Of a stretch of DNA of 33,590 nt, positions 1 through 7,869 are shown piece by piece. The stretch comes from a virus. A program made the position numbers and the translations under genes. Position 1 is the stretch's first letter. Each line of letters opens with the position of its first letter. Location: IMG/VR virus record IMGVR_UViG_3300037847_004331, positions 1 to 33,590 of that record. One strand, given 5' to 3'. Under the pieces are notes generated by a model. That model had not been told where the DNA came from. It saw only the letters and a program-made list of their open reading frames with translations, and did not search any database.

Positions 1-215
1 GCGACCCATCTTTCTGTTGTCCCGTCTATTTCAGCTCTTTCAAGTTTTAGTTTTTCTAAAGCAATTTGTTTATCACCTTCAGACATTTCACTACTACCTA
101 TTATAGCTTCTATAATACCACCAGCTGGTGTACCACTGGCTATTGATCCGACTACAGTTGGTATTTTTTTTAATAAAAATTTTCCAACTGCAGTATCTTT
201 AAATTTTTTTTTCAT
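1..215 (-). CDS. Holin-like protein, second copy (cut by window edge)
   Basis: The reading frame starts at an ATG at 215 and stays open to the window edge (71 codons), so only the N-terminal half is seen. It begins MKKKFKDTAVG, and much of its length matches the N-terminus of the complete holin-like protein at 30500-30913: both have a KIP..VVGS stretch, a PAG motif, and a GSSEMS/GGSEMS segment followed by DK.IAL.KL and RW. In the complete copy the membrane segments follow this region and would lie outside the window here. It starts 14 bases after the stop of the LamG giant at 229-3009. The likely role is a holin or holin regulator in the inner membrane. That two related copies exist in one phage is unusual. 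Homology to the other copy is clear; the function is family inference. Confidence 0.8.
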   Translation of the reverse strand, partial: MKKKFKDTAVGKFLLKKIPTVVGSIASGTPAGGIIEAIIGSSEMSEGDKQIALEKLKLERAEIDGTTERWV

Positions 216-228
216 ATTTAATTAAATT

Positions 229-3009
229 TTATGTAATACCATATGTTCCTTTTGTATTATTATAAGCTGCAGTAACTTCTGTTGTAGATAAAGTTTTATC
301 ATAAAATTTTATCATACCAAATCTTCCATTAAATGCTTGACTACCTAAAGAATATTTTCCAAAAGTTAATCCTACAGTTGTACGAGCTACAGTTCCTGAA
401 ACACTTTGTGTATCTGCTAAAGAACCATTTTTATATAATTTGTATTCGTTATTACCATTACAAGTAACCACTATATGTTCCCATGTATTTACACTGCTAG
501 AAACAGAAAGATTTGCAAGGCCACTATAGGGAGCATTATGCATTTGAAAATACCACTTATCATTTGTTGAAAATAAAAACTGCCATCCATAATTAGATGA
601 GCTGTTCGTTGCTTTATCTATAGTATATTGGCCGGTCCCTGTCCCAATTCTATATAACCATAATTCCATAGACTGTTCGTTTATTAAATCAAAAACAGGG
701 TTATCTGGAATAGTGAAATATTCACTACTAGCATCAGTTAAAAAATAATTATAAGCAGGACTGCTATTAGTGCTCCAAGTAGGAGATCCATTTATAGTTG
801 CATTATGTCCATTAGGATATTTATTTTTTGTAGCTAAATAGTTTTGTGCTACTTGATCCGCTGTTAAAACACCTTCATATACTCTAGTATGGCCTATTTT
901 ACCATTAAAATATGCTCCATTATATGTTCCATACCTACCAAATATAAATGCTTTACCATTTGCTGCACTGTTAATAGTTGTTGTGCCGGTACCTTTTAAT
1001 TCTCCATCTAAATATGCTTTTTTAGTTGTGCCATCAGAAGTAAAAACTAAGTGGTACCATCGGTTTGTTTCAACAACTCCAGCACTTACTATAAGACCTG
1101 AACCAAGAAATTGTAAATGGTAACTATTACCAGAACCTCTAACAGACGCACCTACCCCATAGGCCATGCTGGTATTCTCATTTAATCCCCATAAATATTC
1201 ACCATTTCTTGAATCTGTGTTAAACCACATTTCTACTGAAAAAGGTATAGATGCCCAATTTTTAGTAATACTTGTTGAAAAATAATCATTGCTACCATCT
1301 AAATCAAAAAAGTTACCAAGTTCTTGATCATAGTAATCAGCAACGGTACTGCTAAAGTTATTTAAAGTTGCGTTATTACTTTTAGTACTAGAGTCACTCC
1401 ATGTTGTGCCTGAGGAATAATCTGAAGGCCTTAAATCAGTTAATACATTAGGATTTTGATACAATGCTTTAGTAGCATCATAATTAGTATTTACCTGTGC
1501 TGAAGTAAGCACTGCATTATAATATCTAAATTGTGCAACTCTACCGTTTAATCTATTAGATGAATAACCACCTCCAGCTCCAATAATAAAATTTTCTGTT
1601 GATGAGGTATTCATATTAAAACTTAATGTATCTGAATATTTTTCAACCCCATTTACATATATTTTAAAACTATTATCACTGTTATCACTTGTAAATACTA
1701 TATGATTCCACTCATTTGTATTCACTACATTATTAGCTGTCGTAGGTTCAACAGCAGATCCAGCACCATCATACACTTGAGCTCTAATAGCATTATTACT
1801 GTCTTTCATTCTAAAAAGTACAGTTTTAGTGTTATTAGCACTTCCCCATGTTCCACCAAAAAAGTTCATTGCATCTGTGTCAAACCAAACCCAAAACTCC
1901 CAAGTTCTTGCGGCTGCATTTAAAATACTATTATAACTTATAGAAACTGGATTATTAGTGCTGCCTGCAAAATCAAAATAATCAGAATTATTATCGTTAA
2001 CATATGTGGCTGCTGAAATTGTTGCATCGTAGTCGTTAGCACCATCTAACCAGTTCCCACTGCCGCTGTAACTATTAGCATCTAAATCTATTTGCAAATT
2101 ACTTGTATGTAATGTACCTTGAGTTGCTTCGTGTTTAGATGTAATTATAGATGAATAATTTAAAAAATTACCTGCTCTATAATTTTGCCCTATCTCTGAT
2201 GCAGTTAAAGCAACGTTATAAATTCTTATGACACTTATTTTGCCATCAAATTTTCCTGTCTCGTTGTGATAAGCGCCTACGTTTACGCCTGATGATGTAG
2301 AATGAAATCCTGTAACGGCAGCCGAAGTGCTTGTTAATGTACCATTTACATATAATCTGTTTTTTCTATCGCTACTTGATTGAGTAATTACAACGTGATC
2401 CCACTCGCCTATTCCATTTGTTGAAGTTTCATTCAGTCCCACAGTACCACCAAAAGAACTTCCACTAATCCAACCATTATAGCCATGCGTAGTATTCATC
2501 CATTGAAGAGCAAAAGGGTAAGTTGATCCATCATCACTTGCAATTATATACTGTTCACTATTACTATCTCTATTTACCCATGCTTCTATTGTAAAACCTG
2601 TATTAGAGGTCATATATAAACTTGCATCATAATTAATGGTAAAGTAATCGTTAGAGCCATCCATAACAAAATACCCTCTTGTGTCGGAACTAAATGTAGG
2701 GCTTGTATCTGAAGCAGTATTTGAATTTTGGCTTATGTCTGTCCAATCATCTCCACTACCCCCATACGAAGTTGTATCACTTGCGTTAAGATGTAATTGT
2801 AAATTACTTGCTTTATCAACTAAAGGTACATTTAAATCGTGTGTAGAAATATCAAACCAAGTACCACTACCTGCACCTGTATTAGCACCACCATTTTCTA
2901 TACTATCTTCATCGTTAGCATCAAGGTGTAATACTAATCCTTGCGCTGAATCTGCTTCTGCTGCTGATACTGCTGCATCTTGCGAAAGTATTCTTCTATT
3001 AATTGGCAT
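229..3009 (-). CDS. Giant LamG-repeat tail adhesin
   Basis: A 926-residue protein built from about four concanavalin-A-like (LamG_3 type) domains, roughly at residues 110-285, 345-510, 560-735 and 755-926. Each carries the recurring pattern F.(L/M)DGSNDYF, then (S/T).E.W.., W.H(I/L/V)V.T, (K/A)Y.(N/D)G and F.G(K/R)(I/F)G..(R/K).Y. The linkers contain repeated LDA..Y.GSG..W.D elements, two of them at the N-terminus before the first domain. LamG domains bind carbohydrates, so this is probably the receptor-binding fibre or a tail appendage recognising host surface glycans. Its start overlaps the stop of the upstream fibre-assembly-like gene (TAATG). Codon choice looks richer in A/T-ending codons than in the capsid genes. 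A segment around residues 195-260 is almost identical to part of the second LamG protein at the right edge. Confidence 0.85.
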   Translation of the reverse strand: MPINRRILSQDAAVSAAEADSAQGLVLHLDANDEDSIENGGANTGAGSGTWFDISTHDLNVPLVDKASNLQLHLNASDTTSYGGSGDDWTDISQNSNTASDTSPTFSSDTRGYFVMDGSNDYFTINYDASLYMTSNTGFTIEAWVNRDSNSEQYIIASDDGSTYPFALQWMNTTHGYNGWISGSSFGGTVGLNETSTNGIGEWDHVVITQSSSDRKNRLYVNGTLTSTSAAVTGFHSTSSGVNVGAYHNETGKFDGKISVIRIYNVALTASEIGQNYRAGNFLNYSSIITSKHEATQGTLHTSNLQIDLDANSYSGSGNWLDGANDYDATISAATYVNDNNSDYFDFAGSTNNPVSISYNSILNAAARTWEFWVWFDTDAMNFFGGTWGSANNTKTVLFRMKDSNNAIRAQVYDGAGSAVEPTTANNVVNTNEWNHIVFTSDNSDNSFKIYVNGVEKYSDTLSFNMNTSSTENFIIGAGGGYSSNRLNGRVAQFRYYNAVLTSAQVNTNYDATKALYQNPNVLTDLRPSDYSSGTTWSDSSTKSNNATLNNFSSTVADYYDQELGNFFDLDGSNDYFSTSITKNWASIPFSVEMWFNTDSRNGEYLWGLNENTSMAYGVGASVRGSGNSYHLQFLGSGLIVSAGVVETNRWYHLVFTSDGTTKKAYLDGELKGTGTTTINSAANGKAFIFGRYGTYNGAYFNGKIGHTRVYEGVLTADQVAQNYLATKNKYPNGHNATINGSPTWSTNSSPAYNYFLTDASSEYFTIPDNPVFDLINEQSMELWLYRIGTGTGQYTIDKATNSSSNYGWQFLFSTNDKWYFQMHNAPYSGLANLSVSSSVNTWEHIVVTCNGNNEYKLYKNGSLADTQSVSGTVARTTVGLTFGKYSLGSQAFNGRFGMIKFYDKTLSTTEVTAAYNNTKGTYGIT

Positions 3010-3491
3010 TATATACTGTATTTATAAACGTCTATTTTTTTAGTCAAAGCGTTAATTTCTGATTCTTTCGTATTGACTGAGCTTCTGATTTGATCTCTTT
3101 GCGTTTCTATATCGCCAGGTATTGCAGTTCCTTTTTCTGCTTTCCTGGTTACATACCAATCTGTAACCTGTAAATCCCTGTTTGCGTTGGCTTTGAGTTG
3201 TTCGATTTTTTCCGCTTTCATTTTTGCAAGCGTTTTTTCAAAAGTTCGGTTTTTTACATCATAGGTAAATACAGTTTTTGTATTTCCTTCTGCATCTTCG
3301 TAGTTGTCTATCGTATGCAAATTATGGATTACTTGCTCTTGTTTGTTATATTCAGGCGTTACAATATCGTAAAATCCTACTTTCTCGTGTTCGCTTGATG
3401 GCAATCTGTCAAATCCTACCACCACGTTTCCGAAGCTACTTGGTAACTTTGGATACTTTACTATTTTTCCGTTTACTATTCTTGCTTTCAT
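3009..3491 (-). CDS. Tail-fibre assembly-like protein
   Basis: A 160-residue soluble protein. The C-terminal half holds (K/R)A..NRDLQVTDWYVTRKAEKG followed by IP.DI..QRD.IRSSV, which resembles the tail-fibre assembly/DUF4376-type C-terminus, where a DW..(R/K)..E motif precedes a QR..IR helix. The last 30 residues are charged and probably helical. It sits directly upstream of the LamG adhesin with a 1-base TAATG overlap, the usual position for a fibre chaperone or a fibre-adaptor protein. A small structural protein of the fibre base is the alternative. Family assignment is from motif memory and is moderate. Confidence 0.55.
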   Translation of the reverse strand: MKARIVNGKIVKYPKLPSSFGNVVVGFDRLPSSEHEKVGFYDIVTPEYNKQEQVIHNLHTIDNYEDAEGNTKTVFTYDVKNRTFEKTLAKMKAEKIEQLKANANRDLQVTDWYVTRKAEKGTAIPGDIETQRDQIRSSVNTKESEINALTKKIDVYKYSI

Positions 3492-3493
3492 AA

Positions 3494-4228
3494 TTAAGAG
3501 GCGTCTGGGTTACTATCGCTTGCGTAAGTGTTTATTGTATAATTTACTATTGAAGATCCGTCTGTTTCTTTTACGCAAATCAAAGAAACATGATTCGTTT
3601 TGCTCGTGTCAATACTTGTCGTTCCTACTTTATTAAAAGTAGTCGTCCCTAATCCTGTGCCGCCTACGAATGTAATGGCCGCAGAAGACAAAGTGCCGGA
3701 CAATACTAAATCTACAACTTGATTTTGTTTCATATTGTCAAAGGTTATATTTGCCGTGCCGATATTTCCGGAGCAAAGAAATACGCTTCCTGCTGAGCAG
3801 TCAACTGTAAAATTTCCTGTGTCAGTTTTATCTACTTTATTTGCAAATCTATTTGCTAATTCATCGTGATCAATCGCGTTGTTTGCTATGCTTACCACTC
3901 CTGCGTTTGTCATTGTCGCATCGCCTGAAAGAGCCGCAGCGGTAAAGCCTGTTCCATCTCCGATCAATACTTGCGTATCTGTTACTGCTTTTGCAGATAG
4001 AGCTCCGCTTGAATTTGCATCCCTGACCATTACTGTATTGGCGGCCTGATCTGATATTGTCGCAAGAGGCACTTTAAAAGTCGTACCGGAGATGTCTTGC
4101 GTATCGCTTGTATATGTGATATTATATAATTCAGCAAGCATCTTTCTTACCGAAATAAATGCGCTTCTCAAAGACTCTCCTGATCCATCGTTTGCGCTTG
4201 TTCCTACGTTTATATTTATACTACTCAT
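3494..4228 (-). CDS. Tail fibre/appendage structural protein
   Basis: A 244-residue protein. The N-terminus INVGTSANDGSGESLRSAF followed by ...LAELYN closely matches the (V)G..(A/P)NDG(S/T)G(D/E)SLR.AF....N..ELY motif seen at the start of many phage fibre and baseplate-associated structural proteins. The middle (about residues 75-130) is low-complexity beta-rich sequence with GDGT.FT..ALSGDATMTNAGVV, typical of fibre shafts. The C-terminal part carries TFDNMKQNQVVDLVLSG, a beta-sandwich-like module common in virion decoration proteins. It stops 2 bases before the next gene and lies between head-completion and adhesin genes, so a tail-tip or fibre role is the best reading. No enzymatic motif is visible. 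Confidence 0.6.
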   Translation of the reverse strand: MSSININVGTSANDGSGESLRSAFISVRKMLAELYNITYTSDTQDISGTTFKVPLATISDQAANTVMVRDANSSGALSAKAVTDTQVLIGDGTGFTAAALSGDATMTNAGVVSIANNAIDHDELANRFANKVDKTDTGNFTVDCSAGSVFLCSGNIGTANITFDNMKQNQVVDLVLSGTLSSAAITFVGGTGLGTTTFNKVGTTSIDTSKTNHVSLICVKETDGSSIVNYTINTYASDSNPDAS

Positions 4229-4230
4229 TT

Positions 4231-4389
4231 TTAATTCATGTCTATTGTTACTTCTAAAGTTTCGTCAATTGTCAAATCTGTTCGATCCACGCTCATCGGA
4301 TTACATAAAGGGTAAACCTCTCCCCACCCGATTGATCGGTTATTATCGCCCCACCAGCTTTCGCAATATATTTCGCCGAATCCGCTCAT
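4231..4389 (-). CDS. Small hypothetical protein, 52 aa
   Basis: A 52-residue ORF beginning MSGFGEIYCESWWGD and ending in TIDETLEVTIDMN. Its ATG overlaps the stop of the connector-like gene (ATGA junction) and its stop lies 2 bases before the next start, so it fills an otherwise empty gap exactly. This packing is the main evidence that it is real. It is rich in Trp, Gly and acidic residues and has two cysteines (positions 9 and 29). I do not recognise the family. Its position between head-tail connector and fibre genes suggests a minor virion component. Confidence 0.65.
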   Translation of the reverse strand: MSGFGEIYCESWWGDNNRSIGWGEVYPLCNPMSVDRTDLTIDETLEVTIDMN

Positions 4390-4907
4390 AATACCCAATC
4401 AATTGTATAAGATTCGTACTGCGGATGCTGATCATCCTGCGTATTGGAAAACCACTCGGGGAATTTACTCGGAGCATTGAATACCATATGATCCAAAAAA
4501 CGCTCTGTATAACTTTCAGCTCTGTCTCTTTCCACCTGGATTAATTCTTTTAACTCTTTTGGAGAAAGCGCTGAAGAGTTTTCTGATTGATGTTTAAAAA
4601 CGCCTTTATTTGATACCGTGATTGATGCGCTTTTCAAAAATTCTGCAAGCGTCAAATGTATCAAAATTGGTTTTATGTAATCATCCAGCAGATTTTTATA
4701 ATTTGCCGGTATTGTTGTTCCGCTTGTTACAAAAGCGCTTATATCTGAGCTTAATTTATTGTAAAGATCTGTGCCTGTTATTTCTTTCAAGTATTGAACT
4801 TGGGCCAAATGCAGCGCCGGGATGATTTTATCCGCGTCAATGTTGCCATCTACATACGGGCTTTTTCTGATAATATCTTCTTTACTCACAAATAATACGT
4901 CTGCCAT
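4386..4907 (-). CDS. Head-tail connector/adaptor-like protein
   Basis: A 173-residue mostly helical protein. Features seen are an N-terminal (S)KEDI.(R)KSP segment, Q.QYLKEI.GT.LYNKL, then NYK.LLDDYIKP.LIH.TL.EFL. The order of these motifs matches the DUF6712-like head-completion proteins I recall from Bacteroidota phages, which are analogous to gp6/gp15-type adaptors joining portal and tail. It follows the portal gene by 5 bases and is coupled by ATGA to the next small gene. The position directly after the portal supports a connector role. The family name is from recollection. Confidence 0.6.
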   Translation of the reverse strand: MADVLFVSKEDIIRKSPYVDGNIDADKIIPALHLAQVQYLKEITGTDLYNKLSSDISAFVTSGTTIPANYKNLLDDYIKPILIHLTLAEFLKSASITVSNKGVFKHQSENSSALSPKELKELIQVERDRAESYTERFLDHMVFNAPSKFPEWFSNTQDDQHPQYESYTIDWVL

Positions 4908-4912
4908 GTTTT

Positions 4913-6664
4913 TTATTTTGTAATTCTACCTCCGTTTTTTCTGTCAATCATTCTTTTTGCTGCTTCTTTTTCAAAAGCTTTGTCAATTGGAATGCCTTCC
5001 GCTTTTGCTTCTGATTTATAAATCAAATTTTTCTTTGCGTTTGGATTATTAGGATCAATTTTCAAATCTGAATCTAGTAAATAAGTTTTTCTTATGAAAT
5101 AGTGTTTGCAATTTACCCCGCCTTTGTATTTCATAAGGTTGTAAGTTGTTTTTCCTTTACGCGCAAATTCTGAATTACCTGCAAATTCTCGATCGATGTC
5201 TTCTCTTCTGTAAACTCTGTTTGCTTTTATCATCATGCGACAGAATTTTCTTGAATTTTTGCTTACCGCTTGAGGAGCATATTGATATCTTATGAGATAT
5301 TTTTTGCCTTTTTCTGTTTCTCCGTCAAATTTACTGGCCTGATCCCCCTTACCTTTTGGCGCTGACGTAAGATTGATCTCTTTGTCAAGATCATCTTCTT
5401 TTTTTAGGTCTGCTTTTCTTTCATCTACTAATTTGTAACCAAAATCAAAGAGGGTTTTTTCATTTTCTCCAAGAGGCAAAAGCTCCTCCAGTAATTCATC
5501 GTCTTCAAAATCTTTAATTTTTGAAAGTTCTTCTCCCGTTTCTTCTTCTCTTTTTTCTTTTGTAATTATTTCCTGAGTGTTTACGAACTCGATCGGCGTC
5601 AAAGTTTGCACATATAAATCAAGAGCGATTCCGTTTACCGCTAAAATGTCGTCAATGGCCTCCAAAATTAACTCTTGGTAAGGCCTGATTACTACATTTT
5701 CAAAAAGATTGTGAGCCGCTTCAATTTCGTCTTTGTTATTTGCTAGCGAGTTACCTCCTGCATCCCTTATACCTACCAATAAAGGGCTCGTAATTCTGTT
5801 TGCTAAAAGTAGTTTTTTTGAGCACTCCTCTGCAATATAGGAGTAAACGTCTGAAGCATCGTTTACAGATATGTCTTCAATCGTTGTTTTTGTTTCCGGA
5901 GAATCTGAAAAAGAAATAATTGTTTTTTCTCCATTTACTCCGGTAAGCTTGTTTTGAATTTCGTTTTTTATCAAATGTTGCTTTTCAATTGTTGGTACGC
6001 CATTTGAAAAATTGATCAGCTTATGGCCTGAAAAAGAGCTGGTTACTTCGTTTACTAAATATTCAGAAATTTCGCTCTCTAATTTTGAATAATTTAAAGC
6101 TGAGCTCCAATCCGGCGGAGAGTAATAGTGCATTGAAGGAATAAATCTTCGAATGATGTAAATTTCATTCGGAGCTCCTGATCCAAATATCGGGATTCTT
6201 GTAAGTTCGTCTCCTTCTTTGTATTCTTTCCATTTTGGATGATAAAAATACGCGTTGATCTTTCCCTTGTCGTCTGATTTTTCTGCTCTCAGAGTCTCTC
6301 TATTAAAGTGAGAAACGCTTTCTACTTGTTTGTTTTTATATGTGATTTGAAATGAAGCTTCTCCCAGGAGCTTTAAATCTAAACAAATTTTTTGTAAACA
6401 TTTTTTTTTGAATAGATTTTTAAATTTTGCAAAAGCTTCAGGATTTGTAGAAGCATTGTGAGCAGAAATTCCTCTCCCGTAAATTTGATTCGTAACTCCC
6501 GTTACGATGCTATTTGTTGTAGGGCTATTTAAGTAAGCGTCAATCAATTCCTGGTAATACAGATTATCATCTCCGTAAGCAACAAAATCCATTCTTGGAT
6601 CTTCTACAATTTCCGGCGTTTGATAAGCCGATAAGTTTACAATATGGAAATCCTGATTATTCAT
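4913..6664 (-). CDS. Portal protein
   Basis: A 583-residue protein with portal features. There is an N-terminal region with a short PRMDFVAYGDDN stretch and NS..TNSIVTGV.NQIYG, a central beta-rich domain (about residues 95-190), and a helical region with RI.SPLLVGIRDAGGNSL...(D)EIE.A..LF...VI.P.Q...LE.(I), which corresponds to the wing/crown boundary in HK97-type portals. The C-terminal 150 residues are a separate basic segment with RKGKTTYNLMKYKGGVNCKHYF, a motif I recall from portals and capsid-associated proteins of Bacteroidota phages. The portal forms the dodecameric DNA-entry ring. Unusually it lies downstream of the capsid and tape-measure genes. Its ATG overlaps the upstream gene by 8 bases. 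Confidence 0.8.
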   Translation of the reverse strand: MNNQDFHIVNLSAYQTPEIVEDPRMDFVAYGDDNLYYQELIDAYLNSPTTNSIVTGVTNQIYGRGISAHNASTNPEAFAKFKNLFKKKCLQKICLDLKLLGEASFQITYKNKQVESVSHFNRETLRAEKSDDKGKINAYFYHPKWKEYKEGDELTRIPIFGSGAPNEIYIIRRFIPSMHYYSPPDWSSALNYSKLESEISEYLVNEVTSSFSGHKLINFSNGVPTIEKQHLIKNEIQNKLTGVNGEKTIISFSDSPETKTTIEDISVNDASDVYSYIAEECSKKLLLANRITSPLLVGIRDAGGNSLANNKDEIEAAHNLFENVVIRPYQELILEAIDDILAVNGIALDLYVQTLTPIEFVNTQEIITKEKREEETGEELSKIKDFEDDELLEELLPLGENEKTLFDFGYKLVDERKADLKKEDDLDKEINLTSAPKGKGDQASKFDGETEKGKKYLIRYQYAPQAVSKNSRKFCRMMIKANRVYRREDIDREFAGNSEFARKGKTTYNLMKYKGGVNCKHYFIRKTYLLDSDLKIDPNNPNAKKNLIYKSEAKAEGIPIDKAFEKEAAKRMIDRKNGGRITK

Positions 6665-7022
6665 AAATTAAAAAATCGTTATTCGCCGTTGTGTTTGTAG
6701 TAAATTTGTTGTTGTTCAAAGAGTATGCCGTAGCCGTTTGATTTGTGCTGAGTATTTTATCTCTGCAAAGAACTTCTCCGGATGACGTATCTGTAATTTC
6801 TAGCGTCAAAATTGTATCGGCGTTTTGATCTTGGCCAAATGCTCCTGTATATTGGTAATAGTAATCATTGGCCGAAAAGCTCGATACTGTTTGAGTAAAT
6901 AATTGCGTATTTTTTGATTCGTCGATCATGGTAATTTTGAAAATATTCGATCCCGTTGGGTTGTAAGAACTTGGAATGAAGCTAATCGTATTCGACGTTT
7001 GTGCTCTGTCAATTATGATCAT
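6657..7022 (-). CDS. Hypothetical virion-associated beta protein, 121 aa
   Basis: A 121-residue protein with alternating hydrophobic and polar residues suggesting an all-beta fold (ISFIPSSYNP, FKITMIDESKN, ILTLEITDTSSGEVL.RD). No signal peptide or membrane segment is visible. It overlaps the portal start by 8 bases and is coupled by ATGA to the 54-residue gene upstream, so it is translated with the head genes. I do not recognise the family; a minor head or neck decoration protein would fit the location. Function is not assigned. Confidence 0.6.
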   Translation of the reverse strand: MIIIDRAQTSNTISFIPSSYNPTGSNIFKITMIDESKNTQLFTQTVSSFSANDYYYQYTGAFGQDQNADTILTLEITDTSSGEVLCRDKILSTNQTATAYSLNNNKFTTNTTANNDFLIYE

Positions 7023-7183
7023 CTTATTTCGTAAATAGCAAATTCAGTTTTGTATCTCCCTGACTTTCCTAAATCCTCAATTTGAGTTTCATCCAATTCT
7101 TTTTTCAAATTATTCATACTAATTTCTGAAAAATCTTGTGAATCGAATTGTTTTTTGTAAATATTTTTTTCTTTTTTTTTCAT
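7019..7183 (-). CDS. Small hypothetical protein, 54 aa
   Basis: A 54-residue ORF starting MKKKEKNIYKKQFDSQD and ending YKTEFAIYEIR. Its TGA overlaps the ATG of the next gene (ATGATC), and it begins 25 bases after the hairpin at 7209-7232. It is highly charged, Lys/Glu/Asp-rich and probably helical. The exact fit between the hairpin and the downstream start supports a real gene; no function can be assigned. Confidence 0.55.
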   Translation of the reverse strand: MKKKEKNIYKKQFDSQDFSEISMNNLKKELDETQIEDLGKSGRYKTEFAIYEIR

Positions 7184-7208
7184 AAATTTTTCTTACGCGC
7201 TCTGTAAA

Positions 7209-7232
7209 GGGAATGCCTTACAAAACATTCCC
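7209..7232 (-). terminator. Hairpin after tail-tube-like gene
   Basis: A perfect 7-bp inverted repeat (GGGAATG ... CATTCCC) with a 10-base loop lies 19 bases after the stop of the gene at 7252-7806. In the minus-strand transcript the stem is followed by UUUACAG, so the U-tract is short. It is a plausible weak Rho-independent terminator or an RNA-stabilising 3' end for the abundant structural message. Confidence 0.5.
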
Positions 7233-7251
7233 CCGAACAGAACACAATTTT

Positions 7252-7806
7252 TTAACTATTTGTACCTACGGTAATAGTTTCTGTATGACTTGACCAGCCA
7301 GCCGTTGGATTTGCCGAAGTGGCGCCGCTTATTGTCAAAGGCGGCTCTTTTTCCTCTGCGGTAAATTCCATCGTGTATTGAGAAGCGTCTGCAAATGCGC
7401 CTCCCGTTCCAATTGTGCCCGCCGTCATATCGCACCCGTGCGTCCTTCCTAACAAATGAAAAAGCCCGTTTCTGTCTTCTACAATGATGTGAGGCCTTCC
7501 AAAACTTAAAAGCTTAAATTCTACGTTTTGCTCTTTTGTTAGTTTAGGCAAAGCCAAAGAAAGAACGGCAGAAAATACAGTTGTGCCCGTATCTCTTGCA
7601 GTATTTGCAGTTACGGTCAAAGTATTTGCGCTATTCTTTAAGTCATATTGAAACCATACGGCCGTACCGCTAGAGTCCGTACATTGATCAGTCGCGTCAA
7701 TTGTTAGAGTTCCAAGTCCGCCAAAATTGGTAAACCAAGCTCTGACAATTCCACCGATTTGATCTTTACAATTTACTGCGTATCCTCTTGTAAGATTACA
7801 TGCCAT
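7252..7806 (-). CDS. Major tail tube-like structural protein
   Basis: A 184-residue protein. It opens MACNLTRGYAVNCKDQIGG and has FGGLGTLTIDA, a YDLK(N)..NTLT....(A)RD.GTTVF, L.LPKLTKEQNVE.KLL.(F)GRP.I.VED.NG..(H)LLG..HG.DMT.GTI.TG. This motif order matches a widespread Bacteroidota siphophage structural protein, usually taken as tail tube or a capsid-associated major protein. It follows the major capsid gene and is bracketed by two hairpins (7209-7232 and 7835-7861), as expected for a highly expressed separate message. The family resemblance is strong; the exact role as tail tube is inferred. Confidence 0.65.
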   Translation of the reverse strand: MACNLTRGYAVNCKDQIGGIVRAWFTNFGGLGTLTIDATDQCTDSSGTAVWFQYDLKNSANTLTVTANTARDTGTTVFSAVLSLALPKLTKEQNVEFKLLSFGRPHIIVEDRNGLFHLLGRTHGCDMTAGTIGTGGAFADASQYTMEFTAEEKEPPLTISGATSANPTAGWSSHTETITVGTNS

Positions 7807-7834
7807 TTGATTTAATTTTTAAGGTTAAAAATAT

Positions 7835-7861
7835 GCTAAGAGGGAAAAAATCCCCCTTAGC
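7835..7861 (-). terminator. Terminator after major capsid gene
   Basis: An inverted repeat GCTAAG ... CTTAGC extended by GGG/CCC pairing, enclosing an A/T loop, lies immediately after the capsid gene stop. In the minus-strand transcript the stem is followed by AUAUUUUUAA. On the plus strand it is followed directly by TTTTTAATTT, so it could work in both directions. All genes here are on the minus strand, so its relevant role is probably to separate or attenuate transcription after the capsid gene. Confidence 0.65.
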
Positions 7862-7869
7862 TTTTTAAT

